Program-made: the position numbers and the translations under genes
Notes under the pieces: model-generated
Told to the model about the DNA's origin: nothing
The model's database searches: none
Seen by the model: only the letters and a program-made list of their open reading frames with translations
In this document: positions 1 to 7,392 of the stretch, one piece after another
How positions within the stretch are numbered: the stretch's first letter is position 1
Layout: each line of letters starts with the position of its first letter
NCBI GenBank assembly: GCA_023230025.1
Contig: JALNYD010000107.1
Coordinates: 1-8,689 of the forward strand
DNA length: 8,689 bases
Direction of reading: 5' to 3'
Source: Candidatus Cloacimonadota bacterium
Lineage (GTDB): Bacteria; Cloacimonadota; Cloacimonadia; Cloacimonadales; Cloacimonadaceae

Positions 1-1604
1 GTCAGCCAATATCAGATGGAGCTTGCGTTGAGGACAACCGACTGGCTTTGGGCACGAATATGCTGGTGGCATTTATGCCCTGGTATGGCTACAACTATGA
101 GGATGCTATCATTCTCAGTGAAAAGGTGGCCCGCGAAGACACCCTTACCTCCATCTACATTGAAGAGATGGAAGTATTGGTGCGTAATGTAAAAAATGGC
201 CGTGAAGAACTGGCTTATGATATTCCAAACGTACCCTCCCAGGCTCTGAGAAATCTGGATAAAACCGGTATCATCAGAGTGGGATCAGTGATTCATGCTG
301 GTGATATCATTGTTGGTAAGGTTACCCCCAAGAGCATAGAGATTGATCCTTCCCCGGAAGAGAATCTCATGCGGGCTCTATTTGGCGACCGTGCCGGAGA
401 TTTCACCAATAGCTCTCTCAAAGCCAAACCTGGCATGGAAGGGGTGGTGATTGACGTGAAAGTGTTTTCCCGCCTGGAAGATGGCAGCGATATGGAAGAC
501 GAGAACGACGATAAGATCCAGAAATTGAAAGCTGATCTGGCACTGCGCCGCAAAAAGGTTGAGGAGTTCAAAGAAGAAAAGCTCTCAACTATCCTTTTGG
601 GACAGGTAGCCAAGACAATCTGGGACGAAAAGACCAATACAATCTTCATCGCTCCCGGTAAAAAGATTAATAAAGAAGACCTCAAGCGCATCAACTTCAA
701 GAAGATAGATCTTGATGTTGAGATGGTGGAAGATCCTGCTGTGAACAACGCCATCTATCAGGACATCTCTCTTAAAATCAGGCAATCCCTGGAACAAAGC
801 GAGAACATCTATAAAAAATCCCGCGAACGCATTAAGCACGGCGATGAACTTCAATATGGCGTGCGTAAGATGGTGAAGGTGTATGTAGCCAAGAAACGCA
901 AGATCGAAGTTGGTGACAAGATGGCAGGCCGCCACGGAAACAAAGGTGTGATCTCCATTGTGGCACCGATCGAGGATATGCCGTTCATGGAAGATGGCAG
1001 CACGGTGGATATCGTGCTCAATCCGCTTGGTGTGCCCTCCCGTATGAACATCGGTCAGATCATGGAAACCCACCTGGGCCTTGCTGCAAAAATGCTTGGT
1101 TTTGAAGTGGAAACTCCAATCTTCGATGGTGCAACCAACGAGGATATTCGCCAGGAATTGCGTAATGCCGGATATGCCGAAGATGGCAAAATGGTGCTCT
1201 ATGATGGCAAGACAGGAATGCCCTTTAAAGAAAGGGTGACAGTAGGCGTAATCTATATGATGAAGCTGAACCACCTGGTGGCAGACAAGATGCATGCTCG
1301 TTCCACTGGTCCTTATTCACTGATCACACAGCAACCCTTGGGCGGCAAAGCCCAGCATGGTGGTCAGCGTTTGGGTGAAATGGAAGTATGGGCGCTGGAA
1401 GCTTATGGTGCAGCTCATCTTCTGGAAGAAATGCTTACGATCAAGAGCGACGATGTCGATGGTCGTAACAATGCCTTCAAAGCGATTACGCGTGGAGAGA
1501 ATCCACCACCTCCAGGAGTTCCGGAATCCTTCAATGTACTGGTTAGCGAATTGAAATCGCTGGGCTTTGACATTGAGTTTGTGAAAGACGACGAAGGCAA
1601 ATAG
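1..1604 (+). CDS. rpoB: RNA polymerase beta subunit, C-terminal part (5' end outside window)
   Basis: This is the C-terminal part of the beta subunit of DNA-dependent RNA polymerase, which forms one side of the catalytic cleft. The reading frame is open from base 3 and gives 533 residues before the TAG; translation there starts QPISDGACVEDNRLALGTNM, matching the family consensus, so the TTG at 48 is not a start but an internal codon. Visible motifs are FMPWYGYNYEDAI (bases 72-110), GDKMAGRHGNKGV (912-950), NPLGVPSRMNIGQ (around 1020-1060), KMHARSTGPYS and KAQHGGQRLGEMEVWALEAYGAAH near the C-terminus. A charged, probably coiled-coil insert of roughly 130 residues lies at about 471-872, at the site of the E. 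coli beta SI2 insert. The roughly 45-residue proteobacterial insert after METHLG is absent. The rifampicin region is upstream of the window. rpoC follows after 12 bases, so the two are surely co-transcribed. A run of four prolines sits at 1503-1514. Identification is very secure. Confidence 0.99.
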   Translation, partial: QPISDGACVEDNRLALGTNMLVAFMPWYGYNYEDAIILSEKVAREDTLTSIYIEEMEVLVRNVKNGREELAYDIPNVPSQALRNLDKTGIIRVGSVIHAGDIIVGKVTPKSIEIDPSPEENLMRALFGDRAGDFTNSSLKAKPGMEGVVIDVKVFSRLEDGSDMEDENDDKIQKLKADLALRRKKVEEFKEEKLSTILLGQVAKTIWDEKTNTIFIAPGKKINKEDLKRINFKKIDLDVEMVEDPAVNNAIYQDISLKIRQSLEQSENIYKKSRERIKHGDELQYGVRKMVKVYVAKKRKIEVGDKMAGRHGNKGVISIVAPIEDMPFMEDGSTVDIVLNPLGVPSRMNIGQIMETHLGLAAKMLGFEVETPIFDGATNEDIRQELRNAGYAEDGKMVLYDGKTGMPFKERVTVGVIYMMKLNHLVADKMHARSTGPYSLITQQPLGGKAQHGGQRLGEMEVWALEAYGAAHLLEEMLTIKSDDVDGRNNAFKAITRGENPPPPGVPESFNVLVSELKSLGFDIEFVKDDEGK

Positions 1605-1616
1605 GGGGAATACAGG

Positions 1617-4600
1617 ATGAAAGATACAAGACGTGAACAAAGACCCAGTGAATATGATGCTGTGCGCATCAGAGTAGCCTCAGCGGATACGATCATCAAC
1701 CATTGGTCGCACGGTGAGGTAACCAAGCCTGATACCCTTAATTATAGAACTTTGAAGCCAGAGAAAGACGGTCTCTTTTGCGAACGCATTTTTGGCCCTG
1801 AAAGGGATTATGAATGTGCTTGCGGTAAGTATAAAAAGAAACGTTTTCAAAACACACTCTGCGAACGCTGTGGAGTGTTGGTAACCACCAGCCGTGTGCG
1901 CAGAACCCGCATGGGACACATTTCCCTGGCTGTGCCAATTGCCCATATCTGGTTTGTCAAATCTGCTCCTTCCAAGATCGGCACTCTTTTGGATATGACG
2001 ATCAAGGATCTTGAGCGGGTGCTGTATTATGAATCCTTTATCGTAATTGATCCCGGTGATAGCCCCTATGAAAAGATGGAGCTTCTGGAAGTGGACGAAT
2101 ATTACGATATCAAGGACAAAGTGGGCGACAATTTTATCGCCCTGATGGGAGCTGAAGCGATCAAGGAACTATTGATCCGCATCAATCTCAAAAATGAAGC
2201 TCTGGATCTGCGTACCCGGCTCAAATTTGAAGAATCCGCACTACGCAAACAGAAGCTGATCAATAAACTCAAGATCGTGGATGCCTTTATCAAGAGTGGA
2301 AACTCTCCCGCGGATATGATCATGGAGGCTCTGCCTGTTTTGCCTCCTACATTGCGTCCCCTGGTTCCGCTTGAGGGTGGCAGATTTGCTACCGCGGATT
2401 TCAATGATCTGTATCGCAGAGTTATCACCCGTAACAACCGCCTCAAAGGGCTGTTGGAAATCCGGGCGCCTGAAGTTATTCTGCGCAATGAAAAGCGGAT
2501 GCTTCAGGAAGCTGTGGATGCATTGATCGATAACAGCCGTAAAGCGCGTCCCGTACGCGGACGCGGCAATCGTCCCCTGAAATCCCTGACCGATCAACTG
2601 AAAGGAAAGCAAGGGCGTTTTCGTCAGAACCTTTTGGGAAAACGTGTGGACTATTCCGGACGTTCAGTGATCACGGTAGGTCCGGAGCTCAAGCTGTATC
2701 AATGCGGTTTACCAAAGGATATGGCTGTGGAGCTTTTCAAGCCATATCTGATTGAAAAACTTCAGAAAATGGGCGAAGTGGATAAGGTCAAAAACGCAAA
2801 GAAACTGATTGAAAAGAAACAACCCGAGATCTGGAGTATCCTGGAAGAAGTAGTGAAGGATTACCCTGTTCTTCTGAACCGCGCGCCTACTCTGCACCGG
2901 CTGGGTATTCAGGCTTTTATGCCGATCCTTACGGACAACAAAGCCATCCAGTTGCATCCCATGGTCTGTGTGCCTTTTAATGCAGACTTTGATGGTGACC
3001 AGATGGGTGTGTATGTGCCTCTTTCTCTGGAAGCACAGATCGAAGCCCGTGTGCTGATGCTTTCCACCCGGAATCTGCTGCTGCCGGCTAATGGCAGATT
3101 GGCAATGGCGGCCAACCAGGATATTGTGTTGGGATGTTACTATCTTACAATGACTGAAGGGGATGCCCCTGAAGATCCCCACACCATGCAGTATTTCTAT
3201 GGCACAGATGACGTCGTGGCTGCTTATGAACATGAAGAACAGCTCTGTGGAGTGAAAGGTGAAGCCGTGATTGAACGCCGGCTGGACTTGCACACCTGGA
3301 TCAGAGTCAAAATTGAAAACAACTATATTACCACGACTGTGGGAAGAGTCATCTTCAATCAGATCATTCCCCAAGAAGTTGGTTTCCAAAACCTCACCTA
3401 TGATAAGGGTAAGATCAACGATCTTGCCATGCTCTGCTTTGAAGCGGTAGGACAGTGGCGCACAGCCCAGTTCCTCGATGAGCTCAAAGAAACTGGATTC
3501 CGCTATGCAACCCGTGCCGGAGTTACCTTTAGCTTTGGGGATATCATCACACCTCAGCGTAAGGATCAGATCATCGAAGAATCCGAAGTGGAAGTCAAAA
3601 AGATCAGCGATCTTCACCAAAAGGGCGGGATCACCGAAAACGAGCGTATGGGACGTGTGGTTGATACCTGGAAACGTACAACAGTGCGCGTAACTGACGA
3701 GATGATGGAAGAGCTTACTCATTCCAGAAACGGATTGAACTCAATCTATATGATGTACAAATCCGGAGCTCGTGGATCCAAGGATCAGATCAAACAGCTT
3801 GGCGCAATGCGTGGATTGATGGATAAACCATCCAAGATCGGTTCCGGGGGTGGAGCAGACGTGATTGAAACCCCCATTAAGTCAAACTTCAAAGATGGTC
3901 TCACCGTGTTGGAATACTTTGTTTCCACTCACGGAGCCCGTAAGGGATTGGCTGATACAGCACTGAAAACGGCAGACGCCGGTTATCTTACACGTCGTTT
4001 GGTGGATGTGGCTCAAAATGCCATCATCACCATGGACGATTGTGGAACCAACCGCGGTGTGCACATGACCGTTCTCAAAGAAGGGAATGAGATCGTGCAA
4101 TCCCTGGCAGAACGCATTCAGGGTCGTTACGCAGCAGAAGATATTGTTGATCCAGTCACCGGAAAAGTTCTGGTAAACGCTGGTGATGAGATCAGCAACA
4201 AGATGGCTCGCACATTACAGAATCATGGCTTGATCTCGGTTTTTGTGCGCAGTACTCTCACCTGTGAAGCTGAGCGTGGACTTTGCGTAAAGTGCTATGG
4301 CCGCAACCTCAGCACCCTCAAGCCGGTGATGGTGGGTGATCCGGTTGGCATTATTGCTGCTCAAAGCATCGGTGAACCCGGGACCCAGCTTACCCTGCGT
4401 ACATTCCACATTGGTGGTGCCGCTTCTACAGCCACAGATCTGGCTGAAGTAGTTTCCAACCAGGATGGTATCGTGCAATTTGACCGCATGAACTGCGTCA
4501 CCAATACCGAAGGTCATCTGATTTCAGTGTCTCACTTGGGTAAGATCAATATCCTCGATGAAAACGATGCCGAGAAAGTATTGGAAGAATATAAGGTGGA

Positions 4601-6095
4601 ATACGCTGCCACCGTGCACGTTAAAGATGGACAAAAGATTGCTCAGAATACTAAATTGCTCTCTTGGGATCAATTCAACAACCCGCTTATTTCCACTGCC
4701 AAGGGTGTGCTGCACTATGAGAACTTCGTAAAAGACATTACCTACAAAGAAGAATATAACGATATCACCTTCAGCCGTGAAATCTCCATCATCGAATCCA
4801 AAGACCGCAAGAAACAACCACAGTTCAGGATTGTTGGTGAAGATGGCAGCATTCGCCTGATTCCTCTGCCCACAGGATTGATTGTCCGGGTAGAGGATGG
4901 TAGCTTTGTGCATACTGGAGATATCTTGGGTCAAACCTCGCGTATGACGATTAAGCAGCGCGACATCACCGGTGGTCTGCCTCGTGTGCAGGATTTGGTG
5001 GAAGCTCGCGTGCCAAAGGATAAAGCCCGCATTTCCGATATCGATGGCGTTGTGACCATTGGTGGCTTGAAAAAGACGGGCCGTGATATCTTTGTGACCC
5101 CGCCCAATGGGCTCTTTGCTCCCAATGATGGCAAGGTCGTTGTTAATCTGGATGACGATAAAAACCAACGCATCTGGGTATTGAACAAGAAAAGCGTTTA
5201 CGCTGAAAACGACGGTAAATGCAGCATCCTCAAAGAAAATGGTAAGATTCGGGTGCAGATTTCCAAACGCAATCAAAAAGGCATGGTATATGATATTCCC
5301 AAGACGATGTCTGTGATTGTCTCCGAAGGCGAAAGCGTGAAAACCGGTGCACCCTTGTGCGGCAAGCTCTTCATCGTGCCTGCGGAACAGGAAAGCATCG
5401 TTGCCTCTGGTGATGCCGTTACCTCCTATCAGCCTTTGGCAGGCCGCAAATATTCCATCCCCTCCGGTAAGCGCATCATCGTGCACCAGGGTGATAGAGT
5501 GGAGAGTGGTGACGCTCTTTCCGATGGTCCTCTGGATCCTCATGATATGCTGGTAAAAGGCGTTATCGAAGCTCAGATGATGATTCTCAATGAGATTCAG
5601 GAAATCTACCGTAAACAGGGCGTGAAGATTGATGACAAGCACGTGAGTGTCATCGTACGCCAGATGTTCAAAAAGGTTCGCATTACCGATAGCGGAAGCA
5701 CTTCCTTCCTGCAAGGTGACATCGTGGATAAAGTACGCGTAGAGCGTGAAAATCGCGAAGCAATCTCCTTCGGAAAGCAACCCGCGCAGTTTGAACAACT
5801 GCTTTTGGGAATCACCAAGATTTCTCTCTTGACGGATAGCTGGCTTTCGTCAGCATCGTTCCAGGAAACTACCAAAGTGCTCACCAAGGCCGCAATAGAA
5901 GGCAGTATGGACCATTTGGAAGGCCTCAAAGAAAGCATCATCCTGGGTCATCGGATCCCTGTGGGAACCGGTACCAGGCTCTATAACAATATGATCAAGG
6001 AAGCGGTTGCCAATGGCGATACTGTGGCTCAGATCATCAGTAAACTGGCGCATCCGGAAGTTTCCGAAGAAGCCGAGGATATCCTCGATTTCTAA
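1617..6095 (+). CDS. rpoC: RNA polymerase beta' subunit, complete, 1492 residues
   Basis: Encodes the largest RNA polymerase subunit, carrying the catalytic magnesium site. The ATG at 1617 is preceded by GGGGGAA at 1604-1610 and gives the N-terminus expected by alignment to E. coli. Visible in order: zinc-binding cysteines C67, C69, C82, C85; the lid/rudder region KARPVRGRGNRPLKSL; NRAPTLHRLGIQAFMP; the catalytic NADFDGD at residues 455-461; a Gly-rich stretch before VIETPIKSNF; the bridge helix (STHGARKGLADTALKTADAG); second zinc site C809, C883, C890, C893; trigger loop GEPGTQLTLRTFHIGGAA (His931), interrupted by an SI3-like insert of about 177 residues (938-1114) before DITGGLPRVQDLVEARVPKD; a jaw region with an unusual insert (about 1166-1275); and the C-terminal LLGITKISLL and SASFQETTKVL motifs. 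It is 85 residues longer than E. coli beta', explained mainly by the jaw insert. Odd residues: NADFDGD is followed by QMGVYVPL instead of QMAVHVPL. No frameshift is seen. Confidence 0.99.
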   Translation: MKDTRREQRPSEYDAVRIRVASADTIINHWSHGEVTKPDTLNYRTLKPEKDGLFCERIFGPERDYECACGKYKKKRFQNTLCERCGVLVTTSRVRRTRMGHISLAVPIAHIWFVKSAPSKIGTLLDMTIKDLERVLYYESFIVIDPGDSPYEKMELLEVDEYYDIKDKVGDNFIALMGAEAIKELLIRINLKNEALDLRTRLKFEESALRKQKLINKLKIVDAFIKSGNSPADMIMEALPVLPPTLRPLVPLEGGRFATADFNDLYRRVITRNNRLKGLLEIRAPEVILRNEKRMLQEAVDALIDNSRKARPVRGRGNRPLKSLTDQLKGKQGRFRQNLLGKRVDYSGRSVITVGPELKLYQCGLPKDMAVELFKPYLIEKLQKMGEVDKVKNAKKLIEKKQPEIWSILEEVVKDYPVLLNRAPTLHRLGIQAFMPILTDNKAIQLHPMVCVPFNADFDGDQMGVYVPLSLEAQIEARVLMLSTRNLLLPANGRLAMAANQDIVLGCYYLTMTEGDAPEDPHTMQYFYGTDDVVAAYEHEEQLCGVKGEAVIERRLDLHTWIRVKIENNYITTTVGRVIFNQIIPQEVGFQNLTYDKGKINDLAMLCFEAVGQWRTAQFLDELKETGFRYATRAGVTFSFGDIITPQRKDQIIEESEVEVKKISDLHQKGGITENERMGRVVDTWKRTTVRVTDEMMEELTHSRNGLNSIYMMYKSGARGSKDQIKQLGAMRGLMDKPSKIGSGGGADVIETPIKSNFKDGLTVLEYFVSTHGARKGLADTALKTADAGYLTRRLVDVAQNAIITMDDCGTNRGVHMTVLKEGNEIVQSLAERIQGRYAAEDIVDPVTGKVLVNAGDEISNKMARTLQNHGLISVFVRSTLTCEAERGLCVKCYGRNLSTLKPVMVGDPVGIIAAQSIGEPGTQLTLRTFHIGGAASTATDLAEVVSNQDGIVQFDRMNCVTNTEGHLISVSHLGKINILDENDAEKVLEEYKVEYAATVHVKDGQKIAQNTKLLSWDQFNNPLISTAKGVLHYENFVKDITYKEEYNDITFSREISIIESKDRKKQPQFRIVGEDGSIRLIPLPTGLIVRVEDGSFVHTGDILGQTSRMTIKQRDITGGLPRVQDLVEARVPKDKARISDIDGVVTIGGLKKTGRDIFVTPPNGLFAPNDGKVVVNLDDDKNQRIWVLNKKSVYAENDGKCSILKENGKIRVQISKRNQKGMVYDIPKTMSVIVSEGESVKTGAPLCGKLFIVPAEQESIVASGDAVTSYQPLAGRKYSIPSGKRIIVHQGDRVESGDALSDGPLDPHDMLVKGVIEAQMMILNEIQEIYRKQGVKIDDKHVSVIVRQMFKKVRITDSGSTSFLQGDIVDKVRVERENREAISFGKQPAQFEQLLLGITKISLLTDSWLSSASFQETTKVLTKAAIEGSMDHLEGLKESIILGHRIPVGTGTRLYNNMIKEAVANGDTVAQIISKLAHPEVSEEAEDILDF
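4428..4961 (+). other. RpoC trigger-loop insert (SI3-like)
   Basis: This stretch of about 177 codons separates the trigger-loop start (HIGGAA, residues 931-936) from its end (DITGGLPRV, from residue 1116). E. coli has an insert of similar size (SI3, 188 residues) at the same place. The insert reads as beta-rich barrel-like modules; the phrases KDGQKIAQNTKLLSWD and PTGLIVRVEDGSFVHTGDIL resemble the G-x-x-V-x-x-G-x-x-L pattern of sandwich-barrel hybrid motifs. In E. coli SI3 influences pausing and elongation; a similar role here is inference. Boundaries are approximate, by comparison with remembered E. coli sequence. Confidence 0.75.
5283..5528 (+). repeat. Three tandem 27-28-residue repeats in the RpoC jaw region
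   Basis: Three consecutive protein segments share one pattern. Unit 1 is residues 1223-1249 (5283-5363; begins MVYDIPKTMSVIV), unit 2 is 1250-1276 (5364-5444; begins KLFIVPAEQESIV), unit 3 is 1277-1304 (5445-5528; begins RKYSIPSGKRIIV). Shared positions are an aromatic at 3, Ile/Val at 5, Pro at 6, Ile-Val at 12-13, Gly at 16, Val at 19, Leu at 25, and Gly at the end of each unit (27 in units 1 and 2, 28 in unit 3). Unit 3 aligns to the single copy in ordinary beta' (E. coli ends it in RGDVISDG; here SGDALSDG). The two extra copies plus about 57 preceding residues (from 5112) account for the length of this RpoC. The DNA is diverged between units, so the duplication is old, not a recent slip. 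Confidence 0.8.
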
Positions 6096-6124
6096 GTTAT
6101 TTATGAACACACTGAAATAAAGAT

Positions 6125-6130
6125 AAGGAG
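6125..6130 (+). promoter_or_regulatory. Shine-Dalgarno of rpsL
   Basis: AAGGAG lies seven bases before a GTG at 6138. It fixes the GTG as the start, because the encoded PTINQLIRKGR is the normal S12 N-terminus and the next in-frame ATG is residue 25. The 42-base rpoC-rpsL gap shows no terminator hairpin, so rpsL is probably read from the rpoBC transcript. Confidence 0.85.
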
Positions 6131-6137
6131 AATATCA

Positions 6138-6515
6138 GTGCCAACCATCAACCAACTGATACGCAAAGGAAGAACCGTTGTTGAGGTCAAAAAGAAAAAC
6201 AGGGCGCTCATGGGATGTCCGCAAAGGCGCGGAGTATGCACTCGTGTTTACACGACGACGCCCAAAAAACCCAACTCAGCTCTTCGTAAAGTCGCACGTG
6301 TCCGTCTCGTAAACGGATTTGAAGTTACAGCATATATTCCCGGCGAAGGCCACAACCTGCAAGAACACTCAATCGTTCTTGTCCGCGGTGGTCGTGTAAA
6401 AGACCTTCCCGGTGTTCGCTACCACATCGTTCGTGGCGCCCTTGACTCCGCTGGCGTGGATAAACGTACCAATTCACGCTCCAAATATGGAACCAAGCGT
6501 CCCAAGAAGAAATAG
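6138..6515 (+). CDS. rpsL: 30S ribosomal protein S12
   Basis: Encodes S12, a 30S protein at the decoding centre that helps control accuracy of tRNA selection. The 125 residues are the usual length. Conserved signatures are GCPQRRGVCTRVYTTTPKKPNSALRKVARVRL (residues 26-57), IPGEGHNLQEHS (67-78) and GRVKDLPGVRYHIVRGALD. Lys43 and Lys88, where substitutions give streptomycin resistance in other bacteria, are both Lys here, so the gene looks wild type for this trait. Asp89, the residue that carries beta-methylthiolation in many bacteria, is present. Translation starts at GTG. rpsG follows with its ribosome binding site overlapping the rpsL stop codon, indicating tight co-expression. Confidence 0.99.
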   Translation: MPTINQLIRKGRTVVEVKKKNRALMGCPQRRGVCTRVYTTTPKKPNSALRKVARVRLVNGFEVTAYIPGEGHNLQEHSIVLVRGGRVKDLPGVRYHIVRGALDSAGVDKRTNSRSKYGTKRPKKK

Positions 6516-6519
6516 GAGG
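6514..6519 (+). promoter_or_regulatory. Shine-Dalgarno of rpsG, overlapping rpsL stop
   Basis: AGGAGG begins within the TAG stop of rpsL (6513-6515) and sits six bases before the ATG at 6526. Ribosomes ending rpsL are placed directly on the rpsG start, which suggests translational coupling (inference). Confidence 0.9.
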
Positions 6520-6525
6520 GAATAA

Positions 6526-6996
6526 ATGCCAAGAAAACGTAAAGCTGTCGTTCGTGAAGTACTGCCAGATCCCAAATATAACGATGTAGTACTTACCAAG
6601 TTTATGAACTGCCTCATGGTCAAGGGAAAGAAATCCCTGGCCGAGAAGATTGTGTATGGAGCTTTTGATATCATTCAGCAAAAGACCAAGCAGGAACCCC
6701 TCGAAGTCTTCAAGGGTGCCTTGGAAAACGTTCGTCCATTGGTGAAAGTAGTTTCCCGCCGCGTTGGTGGATCAAACTATCAGATTCCCACTGAAGTGAA
6801 CGAAAAGAATGGTCGCGCTGTAGCCTTCCGCTGGATTATCACATATTCCCGTGCCCGCAGCGAGAAAACCATGGTGGAAAAACTTGCCGCGGAACTGATG
6901 GCTGCCTACAAAAAAGAAGGCGCTTCCATCAAGAAACGCGAAGATACCCACAAGATGGCCGATGCCAACAAGGCTTTTGCCCATCTCAGATGGTAG
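6526..6996 (+). CDS. rpsG: 30S ribosomal protein S7
   Basis: Encodes S7, a primary binder of the 3' domain of 16S rRNA that nucleates assembly of the 30S head and lies near the E site. The product is 156 residues, the usual length. Signatures are MPRKRKAVVREVLPDPKYND at the N-terminus, LMVKGKKSLAEKIVYGAFD, ALENVRPLVKVVSRRVGGSNYQIPTEV (about 65-91), AFRWIITYSRARSEKTM and the C-terminal KREDTHKMADANKAFAHLRW. It is the last gene of the + strand unit: only 24 bases separate its TAG from an intrinsic terminator. In many bacteria fusA and tuf follow; here they do not. In E. coli S7 is the autorepressor of the str operon; I see no clear S7-binding leader in the 10-base rpsL-rpsG gap, so such control is not supported. 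Confidence 0.99.
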   Translation: MPRKRKAVVREVLPDPKYNDVVLTKFMNCLMVKGKKSLAEKIVYGAFDIIQQKTKQEPLEVFKGALENVRPLVKVVSRRVGGSNYQIPTEVNEKNGRAVAFRWIITYSRARSEKTMVEKLAAELMAAYKKEGASIKKREDTHKMADANKAFAHLRW

Positions 6997-7020
6997 TTTA
7001 GAACCCTATCATAGTGATAT

Positions 7021-7052
7021 AAGGCTGTCCCCGATCGGGGAACAGCCTTTTT
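7021..7052 (+). terminator. Rho-independent terminator after rpsG
   Basis: A 12-base-pair stem is formed by AAGGCTGT plus CCCC (7021-7032) and GGGG plus ACAGCCTT (7037-7040 and 7042-7049), with loop GATC and one bulged A at 7041. A T run (7048-7052) follows. This is a strong intrinsic terminator that ends the rpoBC-rpsLG transcript 24 bases after the rpsG stop. Confidence 0.93.
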
Positions 7053-7104
7053 CTATATCCGGAGATCTATCGCTATGTCATCAGCATTATCTTCCAGGTT
7101 GATA

Positions 7105-7148
7105 AGGCTCTGGATGCCTGCATTCTAACGAAGAATGTTCCAGAGCTT
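7105..7148. repeat. Long interrupted hairpin
   Basis: Bases 7105-7114 pair with 7139-7148 over ten positions (one G-T pair), and inside this 7121-7126 (CATTCT) pair with 7132-7137 (AGAATG) around loop AACGA. The internal loop is six bases on one side and one on the other. No T run follows, so it is not a typical terminator. Confidence 0.7.
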
Positions 7149-7280
7149 AGGTCACGTTGTTGCTTGTCCTGTAACAGGATGTCGCAGCCGCTCTAAGCAT
7201 CTTGAAGACACTTCCACTCTGTCGACACGATGACATATCGAATCGTGCTGGCTACTCACTTGATTATCGTCACAATGCCG

Positions 7281-7314
7281 TCACCTTGTGGTTACAAAAG
7301 TAACGGCAAGGTGA
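7281..7314. repeat. Near-perfect 15-pair hairpin with AAAA loop
   Basis: TCACCTTG (7281-7288) pairs with CAAGGTGA (7307-7314), and GTTAC (7291-7295) pairs with GTAAC (7300-7304), closing an AAAA loop. Only the two-by-two step TG/GG breaks the stem. No T run follows on either strand, which argues against simple termination. Confidence 0.8.
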
Positions 7315-7358
7315 GCGAAACCCGACGGTGATCGCCGGGGATGAGCCAGGCGGAGCGC

Positions 7359-7392
7359 ATCAATTGCAGCATGAGTATCTTGCGCAGTTGAT
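7359..7392. repeat. Nine-pair inverted repeat
   Basis: ATCAATTGC (7359-7367) pairs with GCAGTTGAT (7384-7392) over nine positions with one T-G pair and a 16-base loop. It is weaker evidence than the hairpin at 7281-7314, but it continues the same structured stretch. Confidence 0.5.

Noticed and set aside
48..50. TTG at 48 as an rpoB start
   Set aside because: The frame is open upstream and its translation continues the RpoB consensus, so the gene begins outside the window.
2709..3722. Long - strand open frame (337 codons) opposite rpoC
   Set aside because: It is antisense to the catalytic region of rpoC and shows a His/Phe-rich composition typical of shadow translations.
4524..5798. Long - strand open frame (424 codons) opposite rpoC
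   Set aside because: It lies wholly within rpoC, whose frame has unmistakable conserved motifs; the - strand product has no recognisable family and no ribosome binding site context. It is a shadow.
6096..6137. Possible terminator or promoter between rpoC and rpsL
   Set aside because: The 42 bases are AT-rich but show no stem with a T run and no well-spaced -35/-10 pair; only the rpsL ribosome binding site is supported.
7341..7391. Small frame MSQAERINCSMSILRS in the gene-free stretch
   Set aside because: Only 16 residues, poorly placed G-rich stretch directly against the ATG, and overlapping inverted repeats.
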